DNA of 64,000 bases from assembly GCA_010015745.1 (NCBI GenBank), contig ML978261.1:42695-106694 (forward strand), given 5' to 3'. The position numbers and the translations under genes were made by a program. This DNA comes from Setomelanomma holmii (taxonomy: Eukaryota > Ascomycota > Dothideomycetes > Pleosporales > Phaeosphaeriaceae). Below are positions 43,305-55,746 of this stretch, piece after piece; the stretch's first letter is position 1, and each line of letters starts with the position of its first letter. Under the pieces are notes generated by a model, which made no database searches, was not told where the DNA came from, and saw only the letters and a program-made list of their open reading frames with translations.

Positions 43305-43849
43305 CAATAAAACACCTGAACAGGAATTCAACAGATCATGTCCTGTGCCACCAGTCGTGCCTCCCAGTTCAGCGACATTGTCCTCGTCGTTGCGAGTATT
43401 GGATCGAAGTTTGGGGGTGGCTGATCTGCTCGATGGTGTCTTCTTAAAACAGATGTATCGAGATCTGATCGTGGACCAGCAAACGAGGAAGATACTCCTC
43501 GTTTCGTTGATTTGCATACAATCTACTGATGGAGTGATAAGGTCGATGTGCATCCTACACCAGCTTTTGAGCTCTCATCGTAGTCGGAAGACCAGGCGTG
43601 TTCCGATTGGCTGCAAATTTCCGATGGACTAAAATTTTGAATTACACATAAACAAACACAGCACCTCGTCTCCACATTTGTGCCATTGGCGGTCTTCACA
43701 CTTCACAGGCTGCCGCGGGGGTAATTTTAGGGGTCCTGACGCTGTTTTGCGTGATTTCGACCTTTTCCTGACCGACAGTGGCAATTGCTGTTGCTAGACC
43801 TCTTGAGCCCCCTGAAACAACGCGTCGCCACATCCGCACCACAGCGACC
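43305..43849. other. intergenic, ERG4 promoter region
   Basis: No gene is supported. The right side should hold the ERG4 promoter and leader. Confidence 0.45.
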
Positions 43850-45654
43850 ATGTCGATGCGAGTAACGCGGTCGCAGACTGGCAGGACGCCAGTGTAAGTA
43901 AGCCCCATGGTGCATGTCATTCAATTGGCTGCATATGACTGAGTGCTGTTTGCTGACAAGCATCAGCAAGCCTGAGCGACCTGGCTTTGTCGAGACGCCT
44001 GGCCGAAGGAAGTCGCAACGAAAGTCTATAATCCCAGACGTAGACGGTACATACGAATCGACGCCAGAGCCTGATCAGTTCATGAAGGTTACTGGCACAG
44101 GATCGAAGCCTGACCGCGCCGCGGCGACGAGCAATGGACATGCGAATGGCCACACGAACGGCTATGCAAATGGACACACCAATGGGTCCGCTAACGGCCA
44201 TGCTGATAGCAAAGCCGAGGCGATCGTATACGACTGGAAGTTGGAGGCAGAGAAGAACTTCCCAGCAAAAGATACGAAGGGAGTGAGCGAATTCGGTGGT
44301 GCCATCGGCATGAGCGCCATGATGATTTGCTTCCCTGCGCTCATGTACTACATGTGGATTGGAGCGATCTTCTACAACGGAAAATTCCCATCGAGAGCGG
44401 AGGGCCAGAACTGGCAAGATTTCTTTGGACACATGTGGCACCTCGTCAAGACGGAAGCATACCCCAACAACCGCGCCTGGCAGATCTACTGGTTCTTTGG
44501 ACTTGCGCAGATGGCATTCTACATGCTTATGCCAGGTGTCTACCGCAAGGGCAAGGCTCTACCCCATCTTGGTGGAAAGCAACTCGACTACTACTGCTCT
44601 GCCATGTGGTCGTTCTACAGCAGCATCGTTATTGCCCTAGTCCTTCACTTTACTGGCATCTTCAGGTTATACACCCTCATCGACGAGTTTGGCCACATCA
44701 TGAGCGTTGCCATCATCTCCGGCTTCCTATGCTCTGCAATCGCCTACGTCTCCGCTCAGATTCGTGGACAGACTGTACGAATGACTGGCATCCCTATCGT
44801 CGACTTCTTCCTTGGCTCAGAGCTGAACCCAAGACTGTTCGGTATCCTCGACTTCAAGATGTTCCTCGAGGTCCGTATCCCGTGGTTCATTCTATTCTTC
44901 CTCTCGCTGGGCACATGCTTGAAGCAGTACGAGCTGTACGGAAAGCCGTCCATGGAGGCAATTTTTCTTCTCTTCGCTCACTACCTCTACGCTGGGGCGT
45001 GTGCGAAGGGCGAGCACTTGATCATTACTACCTGGGACATGTACTACGAGAAGCTCGGTTTCATGCTGATCTTCTGGAACATGGCTGGTGTACCCCTCTC
45101 GTACTGCCACTGCACTCTGTTCGTCGCTACACACAATCCCGCTGAGTACACATGGCCCTCGTGGTTCATCGCACTCCTCATCGTTGCCTACCTTGGCTTC
45201 TACTACATTTGGGACACAACGAACAGCCAAAAGAACCAATTCCGTCAGGAGGAGCGCGGTGTCGTTGAGGAGCGCACAACCTTCCCGTACTTCAAGTACG
45301 GTCGCATCGCCAACCCCAAGACCATCCCAACCAAGGTGGGAACCAAGATCTTGGCTGATGGGTGGTATGGAAAGGCTAGGAAGATCCACTACACCTGCGA
45401 TCTGTTCTTTGCGATATCTTGGGGCCTTATCACAGGCTTTCAGAGCCCGTTCCCATGGTTCTACTCGGTGTTCTTCGCGGCTATGATCATCCACCGTGCG
45501 TTACGTGACATTGAGAGGTGTCGCGAGAACTACGGCGAGGCTTGGGCCGAGTACGAGAGGCAGGTTCCTTACCTCTTCATTCCTGTAAGTCTCGAGTGCC
45601 CTCCAGTACCTTGGATGAAAGACAACATACTAACTTTAACAGTATGTCCTCTAA
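43850..45654 (+). CDS. ERG4: delta(24(24(1)))-sterol reductase (last step of ergosterol synthesis)
   Basis: ERG4 reduces the C24(28) double bond of ergosta-5,7,22,24(28)-tetraenol to give ergosterol, in the ER membrane. Three exons (43850-43893, 43967-45584, 45643-45654) give 557 residues. The first exon encodes [15 protein letters not shown], and the last encodes only YVL before the stop, after an intron with ACTAAC. A low-complexity [10 protein letters not shown] tract lies near residues 60-90. Many TM helices follow, with the sterol-reductase signatures [20 protein letters not shown] and [18 protein letters not shown], and a C-terminus [18 protein letters not shown]. The family also includes C14 and C7 reductases. 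The GSELNPR block and the length favour ERG4. Confidence 0.92.
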
Positions 45655-46368
45655 GTACGACTGGGAGCTTCCGCACACCTCCACTTTATGATCGTTCGCC
45701 GTCTTGCTTCTTGGTTTCTTGCATGTCCATTTTACTGGTTTGGCTGGCGGACGCATTTGTATCATACTGTCTATTTCTTCTTTGCTTCGTGGCTGTAGGC
45801 TAGGGTGGATTGGGGAATATTGGTAATGGCAGAAGTAATGCAGATACGTTCAGATGCTCAATGAGATGCATCGAGATGCAGTCTTCGATCTAGCAACGAT
45901 ATTTGCTGCGGTGAGCCATACTCCTTGACCCTGAATGATTTTCTTCATACCAACCGCGTTGTGAAAATATTGTGTACAGGGTTTGCAGAGCCATGCACAT
46001 CGTCAGATCTTTGACTCCATATTTTTTCTATCACAATATCCTCTCAAAATAGCCAAGCTCCTACAAGGGATGGAGCTTACTACCATGTTCCGCAGACACT
46101 GGAGTTGAGGGCGCATGAATCATTGCACTAGCTGGTGATGGTGTTGATGGTGATGGGGTGCTTCGAAGATGGCCATCGCGCCATGCCGCTTTCGTGCTAA
46201 GCACGGGCACGGGCCACCACGAAGCGACCAATTTTGATAGCCCACAGATCAGAACCTCACAACACCAACGTCACTAACCACCACAGCGTCACAAGGTATG
46301 CTCACCCTACACTCTCCAGACTACAACTGATCGCTGATAAATATATTGCGTATAGTTCCTAGCCCAAA
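45655..46368. other. intergenic region before eL37
   Basis: No coding feature is seen. The right end should hold the ribosomal-protein promoter. Confidence 0.45.
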
Positions 46369-46862
<494 letters not shown>

Positions 46863-47489
46863 GCGCGAGTCGTGAAGGAAGAGGCGTAGAGGCGCGATGA
46901 AGGCCGTACGAGCAGGTGCATGATCGGAGCGGGGTTCCTACAGGCAAATGGTATTGCTCGGCATGGGGCGTTTTGTCATCCCTCCCCCGGTTGCTCTCCA
47001 TCCGCATGACGAATGAGGATGGCTTCCACCGTCTGAGCTAAAGCTCTGGAGGCATAAATACGGAAAATCTCATCATGTTCTGTCACGAATGAAACAATCA
47101 AAAGCCAAGAGTCGTGCCACTGGGGTTTGAGATGACGAAGATTTGATGCTAATATGCATAGATCGGTTCGTCTCTCCAAGTACGACCACGCTCGTGGCCT
47201 CAACACACAACTCGAACGAGAAATCCTGTCAAGGTGCCGTGTTTTCCAGCCAGCCGCTCGCGCACCCTGCCGACGGCAGAAAGATTGGATCAAAAGTCCA
47301 CGGACACAGGGCAGACGTCGCCTCGAGAACCGCCTCGCGAAACAGCTTACAAAGTCGTTTGGTACCAAACATTACAGTTACGATCTATGGCCATACATAT
47401 GAAAAGAGCAAGCAAGGCTACATGGGGGTATCAAATCCATCTTCCGCCAAGCACATACGTTCCAAAGAAGCCTTCCCTCCCATCTCTCC
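46863..47489. other. convergent intergenic region
   Basis: This lies between the stops of eL37 and the Vps62-domain gene. Overlapping open frames (46976-47676) are not supported as genes. Confidence 0.4.
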
Positions 47490-48703
47490 TTACTCCTCCA
47501 ACTCATCCCCGACCCTCCTAGGAACAAGAATACTCCTCAGTATACATGTCTGCCCATTCTCCGGACAAACCTTATCACGATTGAGCTGCTTGTCCGCCGG
47601 CCCCGTCGGCCCCGACGCATACTTCGCCTGCCCAAACACCTTGACCTGTCTCTTATCATTCGTCGAATACTCTTGATCGCCCCACCTACCCGTGAAGCCC
47701 AGCCAATTTGTCGACGCAGAATCGTATGCAGTGAACGCATTACTCCCCGCATCAAAGTTGTAAAAATACGCCGCTTGCACCGGATCCCAGTATGTGCCGC
47801 GATTCGTATGATCCTCCAACACACCCCCAGGAAGATTGAAGTTGGGGATCGTGTGGTCGTGCGTTCCCAACATGGCGTAATTCGCATGGGTGCCCTTGGC
47901 GCTGTACGCAACTGGTCGTCCGTCGGCCGTCTTTTCGACAACGTTCCACTTGAATGCTTGCCCGTTGGCGTGCTGGCTGTACCATATAGCTTGCGGCTTG
48001 CCGTTGGCGAAACGCACCATGGTGTGTTCCCAGTCGCCGACGTGGTTGCCGAAGTTGAGTGCCGGCCAGGAGAGGACGTTGCCGCCGTAGTTGCTGGTGC
48101 TAGTTAGTTTCGTGTCTCGTGTTTTATCGAATTTTGTGGGCGTAGAGGGTGAGTGACTTACTAGGCGTAGAAGTACATGTAGAACGCATCGACATTGCCA
48201 TTACCCTTGTCGTTAACAATCACGGCGGCAGTGATGGCGTTGTTGGTTCTGCCGCTGGAATCAGGCTTGGTGCCTTTGATCCATTCGGGGTCTTTCGTCA
48301 CGTCGTCATTTGAGGTGAGATACACGTCGTTGCCCATTTGGTTGACATTGTCGAGGGTAAGTGGCTTGGAGGGACCGGAGACTTCATTGAAGTTGACGCG
48401 TGGAGTAGTGTTGTCGAGGAAAACTTTGAGGTCTGTTGGGAAGTATGTCTCGTCGGAGTGCAGGTACACTACGGGAGCTGGGGAGTGTCAGTCAGCGTTT
48501 AGGACGCGCAGAAGGGATGTTGAGCAGGCGGAAGCATATCTACGCACTCCCACAATCTTGTTCAAGAGGTTGAGGTACTTACCATACTTTAGAACATAGT
48601 CCAGCACGCCAGCTGGTGCCTGTCGTTCTCGCAACATGGTCGGCGCGCTTCTTGCAAGTGGCGCAATGCATGTCGCAAGGAGGAAGAGGTATTTGAAGGC
48701 CAT
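47490..48703 (-). CDS. secreted Vps62-domain protein
   Basis: Exons 48703-48583, 48477-48162 and 48093-47490 give 346 residues with phase kept. A signal peptide (MAFKYLFLLATCIAPLARSA) suggests secretion. The body matches the Vps62 family: APVVYLHSDETYFPTDLKVF, a stretch ending FYMYFYAYNYGG joined across the second intron, NFGNHVGDWEHTMVRF, AYSAKGTHANYA, TNRGTYWDP and WLGFTGRWGDQEY. In yeast the name comes from a vacuolar sorting screen, but the biochemical role is unknown. Fungal secreted members are common. Nothing suggests damage. Confidence 0.88.
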
Positions 48704-49474
48704 GTTTGGAACAAACGAAGAAGATGAACGAGCGTCGAGGTCGATTGCAAGCTACCTAACGTAGACAAACAGGACGCACAAGAAACTTATACGAATACCC
48801 CATGTCTCACTCTTTCACCACGCGCAGAGTTTCCGTCCTCATGGCAAGAACACCCGTTATCCTATGATCGCTCTCAACCCCTGTTGCACTTCTTCCATGT
48901 GAACGCATACCAACCGCTATTCGTCTGCATCTCCGACGGTGCATATTGCGGTATAGCCACATGCCACGAATTGACAGGGCAGCTTGCATGTGCATAATAT
49001 GCAGTCGGCAATAGGAAGGCAGTAAAGTGCGTAACGAGCGGGAGTGGCTCAGGTCGTTGGCTGTCAGGCGCTCGGACCCATACGCGAGCCGGTTGTGGCG
49101 GACGGCCACGCAGGGTTTCAACGCCTGTGACTGGACGACTCTTGATTGATCTGCCGCAGCACGAGAAAAAGGGTCTTCCTTGGAGTCGCCGTTATTGGTG
49201 AATAGGTATGTAAACCGAGCACTTGTGATACATGCCGTGTGAGAGGTTGTAGTCAAGATTTGCCGAGTTCACTGGCTTTGCTTGGAAAGGAGACCAGATA
49301 CAACAAGCTCCTTCACTGGTGCTAGAACTTTAAGCAGGTCACGTTGGTAGACGAACCAGAAAATGTACATGCTCATGCGCATTGCCGTAATGATGCTCCC
49401 ATGGGGGTTGCTTCCACCAAAAGCCCAAGTGAGCTGCTGATTAGAGCAGAAGGTGTGAGTACTTGACCAACTGC
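48704..49474. other. no gene recognised
   Basis: A minus-strand frame of 149 codons (48807-49256) has no TM, signal or domain features and is probably chance. Confidence 0.4.
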
Positions 49475-50625
49475 TCAGAACAACAAGCGTGGCTTGACTC
49501 GAGCCTGTTCAACTCCCAAACCCAGCTCGTCCGAATTTTCCAAGCCGATCATCGTTTTTGCCCGCGCATTTGGTACCAAATTCGTGCTCTCTACGATGGT
49601 GGAGCTGGTGATGTCTCGCGGGATCTCAGCCTGATCCTTGGTATTGGTTGGAGCCAAAGCAGCCTCCAGCTCGTCAACGTGGGGACCCTTGTTGGTGTTT
49701 GTACTGGCCCGAGTGTTATTCAGACTGCTGACACGTGGATGAGAGATCGATCGCTCATAATCCTTCTCGCCAACGTAGACGAAGATCATCGCGCAAATAT
49801 AAGCAAGCAAGCCAACGAGCCCGAATGAAAGGTAAACGACGGCAATCTGTTGGCCCGTTAGTCCCTGAAACGAATATGTGCGTCTGCGACCTGCCTTGGA
49901 ACGGTCCTGCCATGGTTGCCGCTGAATGAACGGTGTGCAAATGTAGACGGTGAGACCTGCAATGAATGTGCACCACGCATACGCCATTGTCATCGAAGGG
50001 AATTGCCAGACGAAGACCATGATCCAGTGCTTGATCCCAGGGGTCTTCTTGTACCGCAATATTGTCTGGCGCATACGTTGCACTTCGAGCTCAGGAAGAG
50101 TGCCAGTGAGCTGCTCACGCGAGGGGAGATCGTCTAGCAGAGACTTGGTCTGGATACTTGTGATGATGGCGAAGATGGAGCAAACAAGCGAGCTGAACCA
50201 GAGTGCGTCGGCAATCCATATCGCGTTGCTAGTACGAGACCAAGGAAGACTGGAGAATGCGGCACCGCCACAAAACGTAGCCTGTGTGAGTTCATTAGCA
50301 TCCAAGATTCCAAATCCGTGGCTCTTCCAGGTGAAGAAACCATGTGACTTACGGCAACTTGGACGCTCTGTAGCTCATTGTATTTGTCCGCTTTCCAGTC
50401 CCGCACAAGAGGTATCAGCAATCTGCGATCACCCTTTGCAGCTCGAATATCTCTCAGCGGCCGCCAGGTATATAATTTGAAGGCTCGACGGTATGGTATC
50501 GTTGCAACTGCCAGGACGAATTGCTGCAGTGATTGCAACGGGGACGAAGGGTCAGGAACGTCTTGGCTGGGAGCAGCAGCTGGTGCATGTAGGTCTACCT
50601 GCTCACCCATTGCAGGCAAGGACAT
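49475..50625 (-). CDS. predicted three-TM membrane protein of unknown function
   Basis: Exons 50625-50353 and 50281-49475, with a 71-bp intron, give 359 residues. The N-terminal region (PYRRAFKLYTWRPLRDIRAA, LIPLVRDWKADKYNELQSVQ) is soluble. Three hydrophobic helices follow: AIWIADALWFSSLVCSIFAI, MVFVWQFPSMTMAYAWCTFI and VVYLSFGLVGLLAYICAMIF. A polar tail of about 90 residues ends the protein. The pattern is seen in conserved but uncharacterised ascomycete proteins; I cannot name a family. The ATG at 50625 was chosen as the first in-frame Met. The GT-AG intron joins helical sequence (VQVA to ATFCGGAAFSS) smoothly. Confidence 0.75.
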
Positions 50626-51190
50626 GGGGGAGATACACAACGAGACTATGACTGCGGTAGCGACTGAGAGGAGTGATGGAGCGAAGACGGGAGATCCGAC
50701 GCGCAGTCAAGAATTGTGATGTTTGTTACAAGCCAAACGGGAAGCCTCAAAGTTGAAGCGGGAAGGAGCATATGGCAGGTGCGGGCTGGTGGCTGCATGG
50801 TGGCTTCCAAAACGTATGGATTTTGCATCTCGAAGCCTTTGCGATGAGACATGCTAACGATGGGACTGGTGATGTTCTTAGAGGTCAGCGGTCTACAGCG
50901 CGACTCGTCATGCGTGGGCTCGTGTGACCAGCCAATGCACAACGCACACAACATGCAACGTTATGGCAACTTTGTGAGCGGAGTTCAGTTAATTCCTCAT
51001 GGAGACGTCTGAGGTCGTCTTCTTCGCACCCGCTACAAGGTGACGTGCTTCGGATAAACCAGAAACTCCGTTCTTATCCGAGGGGGATTCGCGCGTCTTG
51101 TAGGCTTTGATATTATGAGTCATTTAGTGCACAAGTAGGACTACTCGTCCGTCAGATTCTCGAACAGTAGTTGACCTACCTGCTAGCATC
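50626..51190. other. divergent promoter region
   Basis: This lies between the starts of the three-TM protein and the GNAT gene. No other feature is seen. Confidence 0.45.
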
Positions 51191-51688
51191 ATGGCAGATA
51201 CGCACTATATCATTCTTGAGGCCTTGCCTACACCTCAGGTCTACCACGACCTCCGAAAGGTTGCCGGGCTGACCCCGCCGCCCATGGACGCAGTCCCAAA
51301 GGCTCTAGCCAACTCCTTTGTTTGTTTCCTGGCCTACGAACGACAACACATGGAGGACGACACGACGCCAGGACTAGGGCAGACAGCTATTGCAATGGGT
51401 CGTCTCCTGGGCGACTGCAGCCTCTTTCTGCAACTCTGTGACGTCGCGGTGCATCCCGATCATCAGCGCAGAGGCTTGGGGAAGCGCATCATGCAAGCAC
51501 TGGTGGACTACGTTGACCAACACGCGCCCAAAGCATACGTGAGCTTGGTTGCCGAGCGTCAAGCTCAGAAGCTGTACCCATTGTTCGAGTTCAAGGACGT
51601 GCAGCCGAGCGTGGGCATGTTCCGCATGCTGAGAGGTCGGAGGAAGCTGGACGAGTCCATAAACAACGAGGATGCAAGCGAGGGATGA
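51191..51688 (+). CDS. GNAT-family N-acetyltransferase
   Basis: A single exon gives 165 residues. The acetyl-CoA binding signature is VAVHPDHQRRGLGKRIM (motif A, R/Q-x2-G-x-G), preceded by a beta strand (SLFLQLCDV) and followed by a helix and YVSLVAERQAQKLYPLFEF, the usual motif B. The N-terminus (LRKVAGLTPPPM) matches small fungal GNAT proteins. The substrate could be a small amine, an antibiotic-like molecule or a protein. It ends at TGA 51686-51688. No intron is needed. Confidence 0.9.
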   Translation: MADTHYIILEALPTPQVYHDLRKVAGLTPPPMDAVPKALANSFVCFLAYERQHMEDDTTPGLGQTAIAMGRLLGDCSLFLQLCDVAVHPDHQRRGLGKRIMQALVDYVDQHAPKAYVSLVAERQAQKLYPLFEFKDVQPSVGMFRMLRGRRKLDESINNEDASEG

Positions 51689-51939
51689 ATGGCGGAATAT
51701 ACAGCATGTGACGGGTGCACACGATGTGTGATGGCCGGGCCGTCATGAGTTGTACGAACGGTAGGGCTGAGGAGCCTCGGGGACGAACAGGGGTGTTTGC
51801 GGGGACCGAGCCCCACCTCAAGCGTGCCATGGCATCGCGGTCCACGACGTGATGTAGATCACAAATGATAGTCAGTCTTCACATCTTCCAGCCTCGTGTA
51901 GCACATACTGTCGCCTGCAATGCACATGCTCAGCGATCA

Positions 51940-54500
51940 TGTCAGTAGAGTTGGAGAGCATCGCTACTATCCCGGAACTGGGCTCTGACCACCGCCTATT
52001 GTCAGTATGTATTCCTTCTACACACCTTCCCATTTACACAACTTCCCTTAGTACATAACATGAGTACTTCTGCGTCACTTGAATACTTCTGAGACATCAG
52101 ACACGACTAATTCCGTTCAGCTCGAAGCTCTCCCGGAAGAGTTGCTCCAGCTCATCGTAGCCTACCTTCCAACTCCTGCGCTGAAGAATGCAGCCCTTGT
52201 CTCACAGACGCTGAATCGCCATGCCACCGACGTACTCTGGCAGAGTGTATGCCTGGTAGATCAGTGGAAGCTCCACCATGATGACGACCCGTTACAACTG
52301 GATGAAGGCGGCAGAGGGTCAAGATGGTGCGACGAGCACGACGATACGCCCATCATCCAGACGCTCTATATCTTAGCAACGTACGCTGGTTGATTCCAGA
52401 TCAAGGGATTGGACTGATATAGTTAGGAACCCGATATTGGCCTCCAAAGTCCAGACTCTTACCCATCGCTGTCATCTCCCTACTCCGAATATCTTCGACG
52501 AGCTTCCGCGCATGCACTTCGATGCCGAAAACCTCTCCCAAGACGGACGCCTACACATCCTCTTACAGTTAGCGATACGTAATATGGTCAACGTACAGAC
52601 CCTTCGCATCATATACGGACACAAGCAGCTTTCCGATTTACTGGTTGGAGGCTTCCTGGACAAACATCAGCCAAGGCGTGTCGGACTTCGAAGATTATGG
52701 CTGGAAAACTGCAGCTTGTCATGGGGTGCCTTGCAGCGTCTGTCGATCAGCGACGGCTCCGGGCTGGAATCGCTACGCATCCGCCGGCTAGACATCGCAC
52801 CAGATAGAGAGATGCAATTCAACGAATTCAGGCCCTCACGTGATGGATTCGGGTTCCGAATGCATAGTGGAGCTGGTGGTTTCGCCGCGACAACAGTGCA
52901 GGTATCGGCCGAGGAAACTCTCTATACCGATTTGGAATTATGGAGCCATTCTAAGTACTTCGACTGGGCTATTTGGGAAAAGCTTCCTGAGATTGAAGAC
53001 TATGTCAATGCGAATGCACACCGCATCCCCATCGAATTGCCATCCTTTGGAGTTATGCACCCTTGGGCAGGGCTGCTGGACGCCTCAGTCTCAACGCTGA
53101 CCAGTCTGAGTCTGGATTGGATTCTTTGGCGTCGCAGAGATAATGATTTCTATGACGATTCAGCCAAAATGCTGAGGTGTATTGCTGATCAGAGATGGCC
53201 AAACTTAAGGGCTTTTCAGCTGAGGAATGCAGTACTCCCGCAAACTAAAATACCGGACGACATCTTCCTTCTAGAAGACACCTTTCTGGATTTTCTGGAG
53301 TATCATCAGAAACTACAGTGCTTAGCCTGGCCAATTGATAAGTTCTACAGTCATGTCTCGCCGTCGATTGAAGTGCGGAGCCGTGGTTTGAAGCTGGTAG
53401 CACATCTGGCGAACATGCTAACTGATCTGCGCGTCGACGCACAGTATGCCGGCTCAGGAGAGCCGCTGACGGACATGAGCCACTCCCTCGAAGAAAGTCA
53501 AGAGCGCATCCGCCGCCGAAAGTTCATCACACAATTTGCGCCACATATGCGGCGCATCAAGCAAATCAAGATGGAGGGTGGCCTGCCGCGAGATGAAAAA
53601 CGCGAGATACTGCGCGCCTTGCACCACTGTCCTCTGAAGAAGATCGTCATGATTGGCGTGTCATACCCAGTAGGCAATACATGGGGCGCCCAAGGCAATC
53701 ATCTGAAAGCTCTGGTCCCAGGCCAATTCTGGGACGACGACAATCTTGAAGAAGAAGACGTCCCCGGCATAGTGGAAGCCTACAGACGAGGCTTTCACAT
53801 GACAGATGACTTCCAGTACGAGCCCGACTTCGGCTGGGAGTCAATACAAGCTCCACTGCTCCAGACTATCGCTCTGCATCACGCCAACACAGTGGAAGAG
53901 CTCAAAATCTGTGGCTATAACGGCTGCCCAATACTTTCGAACGCCACTCCCGTCACAGACATCCTCCTAAGCGCACTCCGCAACTTCGACAACCTCAAAC
54001 AAGTCGTAATGTCCTTCTGGCTACTCACATGGTTCGAGGACGCATACCGCGACACCGAAATTATAAAGTACTGGCTAGACAGCCGCTCGCCCTCTAGCAC
54101 AGCGCTCGTCGTTGTCACGCCTCCACGCCGCGTAAGCCAGGACTTCCCAGTCGATCCAGGCCACTTTCCCAACTTCAGCAATCGCCTGGCGCCGCCGCAG
54201 GACTTTAATCGCTGGGCTGTCGCGCTCAAGACTCACTTGTCGCCGAGTGCGCTGGCATATCGTGTCGCGAGGGATATTGGGCCGTATTTGAGCCCAGTCG
54301 CGAAGAATAGACCGGGAGGTGTAAGGGTGAGGGTGAGCTTTTGTCTTGGAACCCGGGATAGTCAGCGTCCTGTTAACGATATATTTGATTTGGATGTCAG
54401 GATTGGAAGGGATGATCAGGTCCTCGAGTTCACAGGGCCAAGGGAAGAAGGTGAGAAGGGAAGATGGCGGCAGAAACTTGAGGCTAGACGTTGGTTCTAA
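51940..54500 (+). CDS. F-box protein
   Basis: F-box proteins select targets for SCF ubiquitin ligases. Exons 51940-52014, 52121-52380 and 52427-54500 give 802 residues. The first exon (MSVELESIATIPELG) was chosen because it joins in phase across a GTATGT...TTCAG intron with a CTAAT branch site; the direct frame has no ATG. The F-box is at residues 26-72: LEALPEELLQLIVAYLPTPA, LVSQTLNRHATDVLW. A 46-bp second intron follows. The long C-terminal region is a diverged leucine-rich-like fold (VGLRRLWLENCSLSWGALQR, LQLRNAVLPQT-like repeats) for substrate binding. The target is unknown. The gene lies 250 bp after the GNAT gene. Confidence 0.8.
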
Positions 54501-55746
54501 GGTATACTGGAGGCTCATGTTCGTTAACTTTAATAGTCAGCACACATTCTTGCTACTACTATGCGTGCTAGGTTGGACCCTGTGCACTTCTTCATACGTC
54601 TTAGCGGCAACATGATATCTGAGACAATAAGATTCATAGCCCGCTGACATATCGTGGCACGCACGTTATGAAAGTCCCTATTTTGATGTTAACGAGATAG
54701 CGGTGTACTTCGTTGCTTACGAAAGATCTTGCTTACAAAGGCCTTAGCCACCAGATGGCAGCGGAGATATCTCCACGTTTTTCACGTGAGGTGCAGTATG
54801 CAACGCAGACTTCCTTGTCGGAGTTGTCCCATGCCTTGTATTCACACCACACATGCTATTGTGAGCCAGAGCAAACTTGCTTCTGCCCTCGTTGATTTAG
54901 ACCTCGATTCACATTTACCCCAGAGCATAAAGGCATACATACTCATCGTCTCCCCACTAGCTGGTTTCACACCATACTACTGCCCCAACCCACCAAATAT
55001 GTCCTTCTCCCTCCCATTACCCACGCACGTGCTACGCTAGTCCGAATTCGTACGGTGCTCTTCCAACCGGTCATTGTTCGAAGATAAGATCGACCACGGT
55101 AGCGGTAGTGAAATGTTCAAGAATGCGTGTGTAATGGTTTCCATATGCTTTGTGGCTCGGCGAGCAGTCTCCTTGATCTCCATCCATCATTTTGGCCACA
55201 ATGGTACTTTCGACTCGTGCGTCGCGCTGGCGCAACGTGTCTCCATTAAGCACGAGCACGGCTGTGTCTGTGATATACCAAGTCACTACGCGGGTGTCCA
55301 GTTATCCTGGTCTACGTCGCTAGCTCAAGCATGTCACATTGTTGCGCTTCGCACCACGAGCACAACGGGTAGCGCATGGTGACCACCATCGAGGTGTGAT
55401 TAACAAAGACCCAAGCCAATGATTTACTGTACATATTCGCAGTCGCCCTTTTTCAAGCGACATTCGCTGTGTGACTCCAAAGCCGATCATCCTGGGTATC
55501 TTCGTAACCTAGCATGCACCAACGCCGGACGCCATGATGACCGAAGCCGAAGGGAAAGGAAAGGTCGATCCGACAGGACAGTGACCATTTGTACAATGAG
55601 AAGTACGAAACTAAAGACCACGTACCAGCCTCAACAGGGCTTTGGCTTGGCAACTGTGATCACATGTAAGGCAAGAAGTTGACGTTCCACCGTTGAAGGG
55701 TCACGGTGGTACAATCTTGTGCTGCAGCGTCTATGCGCCGTCGTGC
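54501..55746. other. convergent gene-poor interval
   Basis: About 1.2 kb lies between the stops of the F-box and GPCR genes. Short frames such as 55074-55382 have no features. Confidence 0.4.

Noticed and set aside
48807..49256. Minus-strand open frame of 149 codons
   Set aside because: It has no signal peptide, TM helix or recognisable motif, and its composition does not resemble neighbouring genes.
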